A stretch of 13,336 nucleotides of DNA from Bacteriovoracaceae bacterium (lineage in GTDB: Bacteria > Bdellovibrionota > Bacteriovoracia > Bacteriovoracales > Bacteriovoracaceae), in contig JAGLCH010000080.1 of NCBI GenBank assembly GCA_023146355.1, positions 1 through 13,336 on the forward strand. Reading direction: 5' to 3'. How positions within the stretch are numbered: position 1 is the stretch's first letter; each line of letters starts with the position of its first letter. Under the pieces are notes generated by a model. The model was not told the DNA's origin. It worked only from the letters and a program-made list of their open reading frames with translations, and did not search any database. Below, piece after piece: positions 5,401 to 13,211 of this stretch. The position numbers and the translations under genes were made by a program.

Positions 5401-7689
5401 TTAGAATTTTAACCCATCGTACAGTGCTTCAAGACACCTTTTGTGCGTCATTGGAGACTTACACTTGAGTTCTCCGTTGCTATTAAAAGCACGAATTGCA
5501 TTTTGAAGAGCAAAATAGACACTAAATCCGTACATAAGTGGTGGCTCCCCAACCGCTTTCGAACCAAAAATAGCATTCTCAGCAGGTGCTGTATCCAGTG
5601 CTTTAATCTCAATATCCTCAGGGGCAAATTGAATATCTGGCACCTTATAGCTTGAAAGGGAGTCAGAAATAAGCTTTCCCTTTTCGTTGTAAACAAGTTC
5701 TTCATTAGTAACAAGGCCTATCCCCTGAAGTAAAGCGCCCTCAACCTGACCAAAATCAAGATGCGGGTTGATACTAGTTCCAAAGTCATGAACAATCTTT
5801 ACGCTATCAATATCGTATGTTCCGCGAAGACAATCCACAGTCACCGATGCCGCAGCAGTACCATATACGTGATAAGTAAAAGCGCGCCCTTTTTCACGTT
5901 CTTTATCGAAGTAAATACCTGGAGATGAATAATGACCGTGCTCTGAAACGCAAACTCGATTCCAAATGCAATCTGTAATTAAAGCATTCCACGTTAGCTC
6001 AGAGGGGCAATTATCTACATAGATAATTTCATCTTTAATAATAACTTTTTCAGCTTGAGTTCCAAGAAGCTTAGCTGCATGGCCTTTAATTCTCTTTAAA
6101 ATATTACGACATGCCACCTCTGTGGCAGCACCGTTGAGGTCAGCACCAGAACTTGCTGCAGTTGGAGCAGCATTGGCAATACGTGTTGTATTGGTTGCAT
6201 GAATTTTTATTCGACTTGGATCAATTGAGAATGTGGAAGCTGCAACTTGGATAATTTTAGTATTTACCCCCTGTCCCATTTCAATAACGCCAGTGCTAAT
6301 ACTGACAGAACCATCAGCGTAAATATGCACTAGGCTCATCCCTTGATTTAGGCCTGTTTTTGTAAAAGAAATACCAAAACATAGAGGGTAAACGGCAACA
6401 CCTTTTTTAGACGTGGTGCTGTTTTTATTGAACTCATCTGCCTCACGGTGCATCTTATCGAGATCATAAGTTTCTTTTAGATCATCAAAACAACTTTGGG
6501 CATTACTACGCTCTGCTATTTGACCATATGGAAAGATATCACCATCTTTAATCAAGTTCTTGTACTGAATTTCCTCATAATTAACATTATGCAAGCGACT
6601 TGCCTTATAGAGAGCAGACTCTATGACAAACATACCTTGAGGGGCACCAAAACCTCTAAAGGCAGTATTTGGAGGAAGGTGAGTTCTGCAACTGTGTACA
6701 GTGATCTTTGCATTTGGAATATTGTAGCTGGCAGTTCCGTGGAAGAGTGTTCTCTCCATAATCGCAGGAGAGATGTCAGCAAAGGCACCACCATTTTGAA
6801 AGCACTCCACTTCGTATGAACGAATCTTAAAATCTTTATCAAATCCAATTTTATAATTAAACTCGTAAGGATGACGCTTACCAGTCATGATCATATCATC
6901 ATGACGATGTAGAACTAATTTAACTGGCCTTTTATATTTATGACATGCAATACCAACCATCGCGGCCCAAAAATCACCTTGAACCTCTTTACCACCAAAT
7001 GCGCCACCAACACGGTTAACTTCAACTTCAATTTTATGGATAGGAAGTCCCGTAACCTTGTGTACTGCCTCTTGGATATGAGCGGGGGCCTGAGAAGATG
7101 AACATATTTTCATATCTCCATTTTCAGTAGGCCAAGCATAAGAGCCATTTGTTTCAAGATAGAGGTGTTCTTGACCATTAATTTCTGCTGTACCTTCTAT
7201 AACATAATCACAAGCTTTATAAGCAAAGTCAGTATCGCCTAATGAAAATGTTCTAGAAGGAACGAGTAGCTCACCTTTTTGCTGAGCCTCACGCGGACAG
7301 GTAATAATTGGTAGTTCCTCAATTTCCATCTCAATTCCACATAGGGCAAGACGTGCATTTTCCTCTGTATCTGCGAGGATCATAGCTATTGCCTGACCCA
7401 CATGCATTACCTTATCTTCAGCAAGAAGAGGTTGGTCTTGAATGATACCACCGACTTGATTATTACTTATAATGTCCTTATGAGTAATAACAGAATGTAC
7501 TCCATTCATTTTTAATGCTTTAGAAATATCGATTTTTTTTATGTTACCGTGAGCGACAGGAGATCCGAATACTGCTCCATAAAGAGTCCCCTCACGAATA
7601 GCAATATCATCTACGTAAATAGACTCTCCACGCAAGTGTCCTACAGAATCAATGTTTCTCAAATTTTCTGATTTTTTATTTGGTTTCAT
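5401..7689 (-). CDS. xdhB: Xanthine dehydrogenase, molybdopterin-binding subunit
   Basis: This 762-residue large subunit hydroxylates hypoxanthine and xanthine to urate at a molybdenum cofactor, close to the roughly 777 residues of the Rhodobacter capsulatus XdhB. Residues matching the bovine/Rhodobacter active site are visible: Q173 in GQEHLYLET near the Mo, E235 in GGAFGGKE, R345 in NTAFRGFG and the general base E715 in GSKAVGEPPL. The EMGQGVNTK loop (470-478) binds the pterin. E235 and R345 are the purine-recognition pair that aldehyde oxidases change, so a purine substrate is well supported. The ATG overlaps the xdhA stop (ATGA), and GGAGG lies seven bases upstream (7697-7701), so the subunits are made in step. 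No XdhC maturation chaperone, purine permease or other purine-degradation gene lies in the window. Confidence 0.95.
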   Translation of the reverse strand: MKPNKKSENLRNIDSVGHLRGESIYVDDIAIREGTLYGAVFGSPVAHGNIKKIDISKALKMNGVHSVITHKDIISNNQVGGIIQDQPLLAEDKVMHVGQAIAMILADTEENARLALCGIEMEIEELPIITCPREAQQKGELLVPSRTFSLGDTDFAYKACDYVIEGTAEINGQEHLYLETNGSYAWPTENGDMKICSSSQAPAHIQEAVHKVTGLPIHKIEVEVNRVGGAFGGKEVQGDFWAAMVGIACHKYKRPVKLVLHRHDDMIMTGKRHPYEFNYKIGFDKDFKIRSYEVECFQNGGAFADISPAIMERTLFHGTASYNIPNAKITVHSCRTHLPPNTAFRGFGAPQGMFVIESALYKASRLHNVNYEEIQYKNLIKDGDIFPYGQIAERSNAQSCFDDLKETYDLDKMHREADEFNKNSTTSKKGVAVYPLCFGISFTKTGLNQGMSLVHIYADGSVSISTGVIEMGQGVNTKIIQVAASTFSIDPSRIKIHATNTTRIANAAPTAASSGADLNGAATEVACRNILKRIKGHAAKLLGTQAEKVIIKDEIIYVDNCPSELTWNALITDCIWNRVCVSEHGHYSSPGIYFDKEREKGRAFTYHVYGTAAASVTVDCLRGTYDIDSVKIVHDFGTSINPHLDFGQVEGALLQGIGLVTNEELVYNEKGKLISDSLSSYKVPDIQFAPEDIEIKALDTAPAENAIFGSKAVGEPPLMYGFSVYFALQNAIRAFNSNGELKCKSPMTHKRCLEALYDGLKF

Positions 7690-9080
7690 ACTAGTGCCTC
7701 CAAACTTATGGCCTTAGGTGCCGCTTTTGACATGTGGCCGAAGAGCTGAGTCTTAACCAAAAGTCTTTTGTATTCTGCCCGACTTCGAGGCGAGATTTCA
7801 GATTGAGCAATTTCATTCGCTTTCCTAAAAGTATCGTTAGAGATTTTCTGTCCCTTTAGAAACTCACATACCTTATTAAGTGAAAGTACTGTTGCTCCAA
7901 CTCCGCCAGTAACAAATGTGGCACTTTCAATTGTGTCGCTTTTAAACTTCAGTCTCATCGCAGAGTTTACTACTGCAATATCAAGGTAAGTTCTCTTACT
8001 TACCTTTTCAAAGCTAAATTTTGTATCTTTATTGGGAAGCTCAAAAGAGATAAACTCTAGTATTTCACCTTCTTTTATGTCCGCGGTTTTGTAGCCAGAG
8101 TAGAAATCTTTAAGCTTAACGTCTCTCTTGAGACCGTTGTTATCGATTTGCAAAGTGGCATCCATTGCCATCATTGTGACAGTAATATCTCCAATTGGAG
8201 CGCCATTAACAATGTTTCCGCCGACTGTTGCCATATTTCGAATATGAGAAGAAGAGATCAAACGACTTTGCCTCTCAAGCTCAGGAAATACCTTTCCCAT
8301 CATTTCAGAATTACGCATTTCTTCGACAGTCGTTGCGGCACCAATGGTAACTAGATCACCTGTAATTTTTATCCCTTTTAGATCTTCACGCTCAGCAATA
8401 GTTTTTATTTTATCTGCTGTGATCATTTCATTAAATTCTTCAACATAAAGATCTGTACCGCCTGCAACGATCAATGTCGCTCCAGCATCATCTATTTTAG
8501 ATGGTGGCAGTGCTGCCATTTTTTCTTCAATTTTTAAAAAATATTCTGGAAGGAAATTTTCTTTGACTAGCCACTTAATAGGATTTTTCCTATCGCGTTT
8601 TTTTAGATCTATAACAATGGCCTTGATTGCATTCGTAATTGACTTGTAACCAGTACAGCGACAGATATTCCCATCAACTGAAGCAATCGCATTATAGTAA
8701 TTAAGTTCTGCATCGCCCATAGCATGGCCTGTGAGCGCCATTAAAAAGCCCGGTGTACAGAAACCACATTGTGTACCACCATGCTCGAGAAAATGCTCCT
8801 GAATTGCGCCTAGCCCTTCCGGAAGGTTAATACCCTCAATCGTTACCACGTGCTTACCATTTACATTAATAATTGGCATTAAACATGAGGTTACACTGCG
8901 ATAAACTAATGCTCCCTTCTTCATTTCTCCAATGAGCACAGTACAGGCACCACAATCACCTTCTCTACAACCAATCTTAGTTCCCAGCTCTCTTTGATTG
9001 ATTCTGAGGAAATCGACTAGTGGAGTCGAAGGCGCGACATCTGTACAGACCTCACGGTCATTCACAATAAGACTAATCAT
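7686..9080 (-). CDS. xdhA: Xanthine dehydrogenase, 2Fe-2S and FAD subunit
   Basis: The small subunit carries electrons from the Mo site through two 2Fe-2S clusters to FAD and then NAD+. From the start chosen here (ATG at 9080, 464 residues, like the roughly 460-residue R. capsulatus XdhA) the plant-type ferredoxin ligands are C38, C43, C46 and C66, and the second cluster uses C105, C108, C140 and C142 (QCGFCTPG and CRCTGY). The FAD domain follows with VAGGTDLYVE (205-214) and TVGGNIVNGAPIGD (285-298), then the CO-dehydrogenase flavoprotein C-terminal domain. The start is set by AAGGAG at 9088-9093 with a seven-base gap. An upstream in-frame Met at 9146 would add 22 residues absent from the family and has no comparable RBS. 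Iron-sulfur and FAD domains are fused, as in bacterial XdhA. A TTGACC at about 9160 could be a -35 element, but I see no convincing -10. Confidence 0.95.
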   Translation of the reverse strand: MISLIVNDREVCTDVAPSTPLVDFLRINQRELGTKIGCREGDCGACTVLIGEMKKGALVYRSVTSCLMPIINVNGKHVVTIEGINLPEGLGAIQEHFLEHGGTQCGFCTPGFLMALTGHAMGDAELNYYNAIASVDGNICRCTGYKSITNAIKAIVIDLKKRDRKNPIKWLVKENFLPEYFLKIEEKMAALPPSKIDDAGATLIVAGGTDLYVEEFNEMITADKIKTIAEREDLKGIKITGDLVTIGAATTVEEMRNSEMMGKVFPELERQSRLISSSHIRNMATVGGNIVNGAPIGDITVTMMAMDATLQIDNNGLKRDVKLKDFYSGYKTADIKEGEILEFISFELPNKDTKFSFEKVSKRTYLDIAVVNSAMRLKFKSDTIESATFVTGGVGATVLSLNKVCEFLKGQKISNDTFRKANEIAQSEISPRSRAEYKRLLVKTQLFGHMSKAAPKAISLEALV

Positions 9081-9251
9081 CTGTCTACTCCTTATATGTA
9101 TTACTAAAGTATTTTTACATTGGAATTTTACCATTAGCACAATCACCGTGCCAACCGGTCAATTATGAATTCCACCACAAATAACTCGCCGCGCACGTGC
9201 AGAATAATGTCAGACTTAAGCAGTCGATTACTATGGACTAATATTATTCTC

Positions 9252-9257
9252 TATAAT
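9252..9257 (+). promoter_or_regulatory. Possible -10 box for the 9303 gene
   Basis: A perfect TATAAT lies 45 bases before the ATG of the secreted protein gene. The best -35 is only TTACTA (9228-9233) with an 18-base spacer, so this is a weak call resting mainly on the -10. Confidence 0.4.
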
Positions 9258-9302
9258 TCCGAAAAGTGGGTACTACTCAGTAAAATTTGATGGAGAAAAT
9301 AA

Positions 9303-10124
9303 ATGAAAAGAAATCTACTTTGCTTACTCATTCTACTATTTGCATATAGTACATTTGCCGCTGAAGGAAAGAAAACAAACACAGATGAAGGGCCAATTTA
9401 CAAAGAGCAGTGCCATGCAGCGAAGGAGTATGTGACCTCGCTGAACTTTCTACGTGACCCAAGCAATCAATTTAGAATAAAAGAATCAGACGCGCAAAAA
9501 GTAGCTCTATTTGTATCAAAAGGTTGTAATAAAGCATCTATACGCTTCATTAAAGTTGTAACACTTCTTACTCGAGTTGGAGTTGATTCAGCAACAGCAA
9601 TCATTACAGGTAAAGAATTTGTTAATCAGTCTGATGATAAAACAAATACATTTTTAACTGTATTTAAAGGAAGCTTTCTGAAAAAATATCTAGATATGGA
9701 CATACATACAGCAAAGAAAATTGCTCTATCTCTCTCTGTAGGTCTTCAAAAGGACCCTGCAATAGTACAGAAAGACTTTATGATGATTTCAACATTTTGC
9801 GTGGAGAACGAAACTCTTGATCTTCCAAGACCTAAATGTGGTGAGTACGCAATAAAAATAATAAAGGCCGCTGATATATATGAGGGTTCAATTGGTGAAG
9901 CGTTAATTGGACTTTTCAACTTTATGACAATGAATAAGAAAGGCCCAAGACTTCCTACATACAAAGCTCTTCAGCTATCAGAGGTTGTTCTCAAGTATGG
10001 GCCTATGGCAAAGACTAACTTTGAAACTGGCTTCCGCTATGCACTTAGCAAGACGGGATTAAAAGTTGGAAGAGGTGATGCGATTAAGTTTGGACTAAAA
10101 ATGGCCAAGCTTTCGACCAAGTAA
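9303..10124 (+). CDS. Secreted/periplasmic helical protein of unknown function
   Basis: I do not recognise a family for this 273-residue protein. It begins with a clear Sec signal peptide (KR then a hydrophobic core 4-18, likely cut after Ala19 or Ala20 in STFA-AEG). The mature part looks mostly helical and basic, with repeated short hydrophobic helices and no further membrane segment. Four cysteines remain after cleavage (C37, C75, C166, C179), enough for two disulfides in the periplasm; the last two flank ENETLDLPRPK. The start is supported by GGAG at 9292-9295. It is divergent from xdhA and ends in a strong plus-strand terminator at 10160-10188. Its last 41 bases overlap the tail of the convergent membrane protein gene. 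Confidence 0.8.
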   Translation: MKRNLLCLLILLFAYSTFAAEGKKTNTDEGPIYKEQCHAAKEYVTSLNFLRDPSNQFRIKESDAQKVALFVSKGCNKASIRFIKVVTLLTRVGVDSATAIITGKEFVNQSDDKTNTFLTVFKGSFLKKYLDMDIHTAKKIALSLSVGLQKDPAIVQKDFMMISTFCVENETLDLPRPKCGEYAIKIIKAADIYEGSIGEALIGLFNFMTMNKKGPRLPTYKALQLSEVVLKYGPMAKTNFETGFRYALSKTGLKVGRGDAIKFGLKMAKLSTK

Positions 10125-10422
10125 AATAAACCAAATACACAAAAACCAAAGTAATAAGGATGGAGGACACATGTTTCCTCCATTTTTTATTACTAAACTT
10201 AAGACCTGAACGCATCAAAGCTATCGAGAAAAAAGCAGTAATGCTTCGACCTGCAAGAAGTGTCGTTTCCCCCAACAGATCGAATTCTTTTAAGATGAAA
10301 ACACAAAGCCACTCACCATAGATGTAGATAACGACCAAGAACAATAGCATACGAAGAGATATCTCAACCCACTGAAGTGAATTATTAACTTGTCTACGAC
10401 CTAACTTTTTATCTTCCTTCAC
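10084..10422 (-). CDS. Small integral membrane protein of unknown function
   Basis: This predicted 112-residue protein has about three hydrophobic segments, roughly residues 22-45, 54-70 and 85-101, separated by basic stretches, and ends SKAWPFLVQT. No family is recognised. I place the start at GTG 10422, which has GGAG four bases upstream; a TTG at 10434 would add four residues but has no RBS. It overlaps the convergent 9303 gene by 41 bases, and that gene's terminator lies inside its coding sequence. The strong hairpin 10443-10461 stands immediately before its RBS, so a transcript would have to read through from the 10487-11206 gene or start inside it. The membrane-protein composition favours a real gene, but the position is awkward. 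Confidence 0.6.
   Translation of the reverse strand: MKEDKKLGRRQVNNSLQWVEISLRMLLFLVVIYIYGEWLCVFILKEFDLLGETTLLAGRSITAFFSIALMRSGLKFSNKKWRKHVSSILITLVFVYLVYFTWSKAWPFLVQT
10160..10188 (+). terminator. Rho-independent terminator of the 9303 gene
   Basis: Perfect 8-base arms ATGGAGGA (10160-10167) and TCCTCCAT (10176-10183) around an eight-base loop are followed by a T5 run. Flanking AGTAATAA and TTATTACT could extend the pairing. It lies 35 bases past the stop and within the coding region of the opposing membrane protein gene. Confidence 0.85.
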
Positions 10423-10442
10423 ACTACTCTCCAAAATGAAAA

Positions 10443-10461
10443 GCCCACCAATTTGGTGGGC
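10443..10461 (-). terminator. Rho-independent terminator of the 10487-11206 gene
   Basis: On the minus strand GCCCACC and GGTGGGC form a perfect seven-base GC-rich stem with an AAATT loop, followed by TTTTCATTTT. It lies 25 bases after the gene's stop, and its T-run abuts the GGAG ribosome binding site of the next co-directional ORF. Confidence 0.85.
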
Positions 10462-10486
10462 CTCAATACTCTATAATATATTAAAA

Positions 10487-11206
10487 TTAAAAACTCATTG
10501 ATAACTTCATCCCAGGGACAAATACACCATGGGACTTGTTATAAAGCATAGCTCCACTTGCGATTGGACGATAGATCTTTTTCTTGTACTCTCTATGGTA
10601 ATTACCTGTTTGCCTCCAAGGGTGTGGAAAGACAACTGGCCCAAGAGCTAGTATCGCAGAAATAGAAGAAGCTAGTAAAGCTGCACTCTTACTCTCCGCT
10701 TTACTTGCCATATACACAGAGGCACCAAGATTAGTTAAAGATGAGAACCACACAAGCTTTGTACCAAGTTTCTCAATATCGTAAATTGCCTCTTCCGCCA
10801 TACGCTCACGAATAAGCTGTTGACGAGGTGTTTTTGCTGGCATTTTAGCAATTTCTTTAAAGCCCTTCATGTAAGGTCGATGAATCTCTCCGAGATAAGC
10901 AGTAACCCCAAGCCAAAATCCACCAGTAATAAGACCAGCATATGGAGAATAACCATCAGGGTCTTTGGACTCATCGTAGTCCATTAATTGGAAGGCACTT
11001 GCAGTTAGTGTGGCGACTGAAGATACTTGAATAGGAAGGTGCATCCACATTCCTCGACGCTTTTCACGCTTGTATTCAAGCTTTATACGCTCAGATGCCT
11101 TTGGTGTAACCATCAGTTCAGGATAATCAAACTCAGTTACCTTTTGCGCCATAACATTCGTTGAAAATAGCATTACTAAAAGACTGACTAAAACAGTTAT
11201 TCTCAT
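10487..11206 (-). CDS. Exported protein of unknown function
   Basis: This 239-residue protein is not recognised. A signal peptide is clear (hydrophobic 3-15, probable cut in NVMA-QKV after Ala20). A basic stretch (REKRRG, 47-52) is followed by small-residue-rich hydrophobic segments at about 59-73, 88-106, 152-167 and 175-193, and the C-terminus GVFVPGMKLSMSF ends in Phe like many outer-membrane barrel proteins. So it may be inner-membrane helical or envelope-associated, and I cannot decide which. The start at ATG 11206 is set by GGAG (11213-11216) with a six-base gap; the adjacent ATG at 11209 is too close, and the GTG at 11236 would put ten extra residues before the signal peptide. It is divergent from the FecR-domain gene and ends in a strong terminator. 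Confidence 0.75.
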   Translation of the reverse strand: MRITVLVSLLVMLFSTNVMAQKVTEFDYPELMVTPKASERIKLEYKREKRRGMWMHLPIQVSSVATLTASAFQLMDYDESKDPDGYSPYAGLITGGFWLGVTAYLGEIHRPYMKGFKEIAKMPAKTPRQQLIRERMAEEAIYDIEKLGTKLVWFSSLTNLGASVYMASKAESKSAALLASSISAILALGPVVFPHPWRQTGNYHREYKKKIYRPIASGAMLYNKSHGVFVPGMKLSMSF

Positions 11207-11320
11207 CATTTTCTCCATAAAAAAATTATCATTCACAATATTTGTTTTTCATATATCATCTACACTATCGGCACTTTTAACAATAAGAATAATTTTCTTT
11301 TAATAACAGATGAGGACAGC

Positions 11321-12403
11321 ATGAAAAAACTCTTAATGATAATTCTAATCATCTCAGCACTCCCTATACTAGCAAGTGTGAAGCACGTAGGAAGACTGAT
11401 TAAGCTCACCGGTGATGTAAAAATTTATAGTAACCCAGGAAAAAAAATAACGGGACCTGCTCCTCATGTTCTCCTAGACGGACAATATTACTCGGTTAAA
11501 AAAGCACGCCTAGGGATGAAGATAAAGAATGGATCAATTCTTGAAACAGGGAATAAATCAAAGGCACGAATTGTTTACAAAAATGGTGACCAATTTAATG
11601 TTGGAGAGGGAACTGCTTATTCAATTAACTGGAGTCGAACTCGTAAGAGTAAAAAAAAGGGATCCATTGTAAATTTGATGCGCGGTAAGCTTCGTGCAAT
11701 TGTTTCAAAAAAAGGACCAAGAAATAACATGAAGGTAACTACGAAATTTGCTTCCATGGGTGTTCGCGGAACTGATTTTTTTGTAACAAAAAAAGGGAAC
11801 GTTGGATCAACAAAGCTAACGGTTCTCCGTGGAGAGGTCGCTCTTAAAGTTCAGCCAAAACCAGAGATAGTAAAAATTGCGGGAAAAAAAGTTGTTAAAA
11901 AAGTTACAAAGAAAGTAATTGAAGTAAAAGTAACTTCTGGAAACTCCGCAAGTTTTAAAATTCCACCAAAGATTGCTCAAAGATTAGCGGCGGTGAAGAA
12001 AAGTATTTCAAAAGGTAAGAAAATAAAGTTTTCCGAGATCAAACCAGAAGAAATTAAGCTCTCAATTGAGAAAACGAATAAGAAAGAACTCGTAACGATT
12101 CAAAAAGCTTCAGTTATAAAAGTTAAGAAGGACGATAAACAGATCATTAGTAAAAAAATGGCAAAAGAATTTAAGGCACTTGAAAAGAAATGCGTAAAGG
12201 CCACACTTGAGGACATCAAGGATTACGATAAGGACCTTTATGAAAAGGCAAAGAAGATGAAAAATATCACTATTGCCGCTCTAAATAGTGAAGTAGTAAA
12301 GAAGATTCACAAAAAGGCACCTGAAGCACCAGGAAAGCCGGGAGAGAGTGAGTTAGATAACCTAGATAATGACGCATACGATAAGTATTTCTTAGTCGAG
12401 TAA
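11321..12403 (+). CDS. Secreted FecR-domain protein, lysine-rich
   Basis: The 360-residue product has a signal peptide (KK then hydrophobic 4-18, cut near Ala18) and a FecR-type domain spanning about 66-175. The best motif is KFASMGVRGTDFFV (142-155), the usual FecR signature, followed by LTVLRGEVALKV. In classical FecR the domain relays iron-citrate signals to an anti-sigma partner, but no sigma factor, TonB receptor or anti-sigma helix is present here. It resembles the stand-alone periplasmic FecR proteins found widely with LysM or repeat proteins. After the domain come a Lys/Val-rich strip (about 179-205), a long charged helical tail and an acidic end with Pro-Gly (EAPGKPGE). The overall lysine content is high. 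The ATG has GAGGA at 11312-11316. A nucleic-acid, LPS or peptidoglycan binding role for the basic tail is speculation. Confidence 0.85.
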   Translation: MKKLLMIILIISALPILASVKHVGRLIKLTGDVKIYSNPGKKITGPAPHVLLDGQYYSVKKARLGMKIKNGSILETGNKSKARIVYKNGDQFNVGEGTAYSINWSRTRKSKKKGSIVNLMRGKLRAIVSKKGPRNNMKVTTKFASMGVRGTDFFVTKKGNVGSTKLTVLRGEVALKVQPKPEIVKIAGKKVVKKVTKKVIEVKVTSGNSASFKIPPKIAQRLAAVKKSISKGKKIKFSEIKPEEIKLSIEKTNKKELVTIQKASVIKVKKDDKQIISKKMAKEFKALEKKCVKATLEDIKDYDKDLYEKAKKMKNITIAALNSEVVKKIHKKAPEAPGKPGESELDNLDNDAYDKYFLVE

Positions 12404-12418
12404 ATAAAAGATAAGATA

Positions 12419-12448
12419 AAGGCCTCTTACTAATTTATAAGGGGCCTT
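12419..12448 (-). terminator. Terminator hairpin over the stop of the solute-binding protein gene
   Basis: Arms 12419-12429 and 12438-12448 make eleven pairs (one G-T wobble) around an eight-base loop that holds part of the TAA stop of the minus-strand gene. On the minus strand it is followed by a T-rich run (TTTATCTTATCTTTTATTT), and on the plus strand by no T-tract. It probably ends the solute-binding protein transcript and may also shield the convergent FecR-domain gene's mRNA end. Confidence 0.7.
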
Positions 12449-13211
12449 CATAACGAGAAATGATTTTACGGATGACACCACTTTTCTTTAACTTGTAAAA
12501 TGCCTTATTAATTTTTGGCATTAGTGAAGAATATTTCGATTTTTTACTAACCATCAAATAAAACTTAACAAGTTCAAATTTCTTTTTGTTTGCAACGACG
12601 ATATCAGTAAGACCCTGCTCCTTAATTACCTTATTTGTGGCAACTAAAGTATCGATCATAACGTCAGCTTGTTTATGTTTTAAAAACAATATGGCATCAT
12701 TTTCATCGCTAACAAGGTGAGTTTTCACCCCTTTATTTTCAATGTTTTTTTTATGCCAACCATTTCCTCTATTTGTCACCGAAGTTAAATTGTTATCGAT
12801 CAGGTCCTGAGCTGATTTTACTTTACTGATCAGATTTGATTTAGGATGGGTGCTCATAGAAAAGATGTGAAGACTCATTTCAACAAACGGCAACTCGCTG
12901 GCAATAGCATAGCCTAAGCGTAAATCGGTAAGTGCCGAAACCATAAAGTCGGCGCGACCTAGCTCTACTTGACGTTGGGCCCGATTCCAAGGATTGACAT
13001 CTGGAATAACTTTTATCTTAAGTTCACCTTCAAATACCTCTTTAACAATCTCTGCAATCATCCCTTTAAGTTTATTTTGTTCCACATAACCCATAGGGGG
13101 CCAATTTGGTAATGCATACTTTATAGTGGCGCCATAAGCAGTGGCCGCCCATAAAAATTGGACTATGCTAAATAAAATCAAATACCTTAAAGAAAAAAAC
13201 TTAATGGTCAT
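12435..13211 (-). CDS. Periplasmic family 3 solute-binding protein
   Basis: This 258-residue protein fits the SBP_bac_3 family that binds amino acids or similar small polar ligands. It has a signal peptide (hydrophobic 10-25, cut near Ala25-Gly27). The first-domain start YALPNWPPMGYVEQNKLKGMIAEIVKEVF (32-60) and PWNRAQRQVELGRADFMVSALTDLRLG (74-100) follow the family pattern; R98 sits where the ligand carboxylate Arg is found in HisJ-type proteins. The second domain runs to about residue 195, with DVMIDTLVA (183-191) as the typical hinge strand. The start is an ATG with GGAG five bases upstream. There is no permease or ATPase gene beside it, so it is either an orphan receptor of a remote transporter or a sensory/binding protein. 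Ligand unknown. Confidence 0.85.
   Translation of the reverse strand: MTIKFFSLRYLILFSIVQFLWAATAYGATIKYALPNWPPMGYVEQNKLKGMIAEIVKEVFEGELKIKVIPDVNPWNRAQRQVELGRADFMVSALTDLRLGYAIASELPFVEMSLHIFSMSTHPKSNLISKVKSAQDLIDNNLTSVTNRGNGWHKKNIENKGVKTHLVSDENDAILFLKHKQADVMIDTLVATNKVIKEQGLTDIVVANKKKFELVKFYLMVSKKSKYSSLMPKINKAFYKLKKSGVIRKIISRYEGPL

Noticed and set aside
6496..6819. Plus-strand ORF inside xdhB
   Set aside because: It lies wholly antisense to a strongly conserved enzyme, without RBS support or recognisable protein features.
9081..9146. Upstream extension of xdhA to a start at 9146
   Set aside because: The extra 22 residues precede the normal family N-terminus and lack a good RBS, whereas the ATG at 9080 has AAGGAG seven bases upstream.
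9193..9200. GCACGTGC palindrome in the xdhA/9303 intergenic region
   Set aside because: It is a perfect 8-base palindrome in a small GC-rich patch, but single, short and not placed at a convincing promoter, so I do not call it a site.
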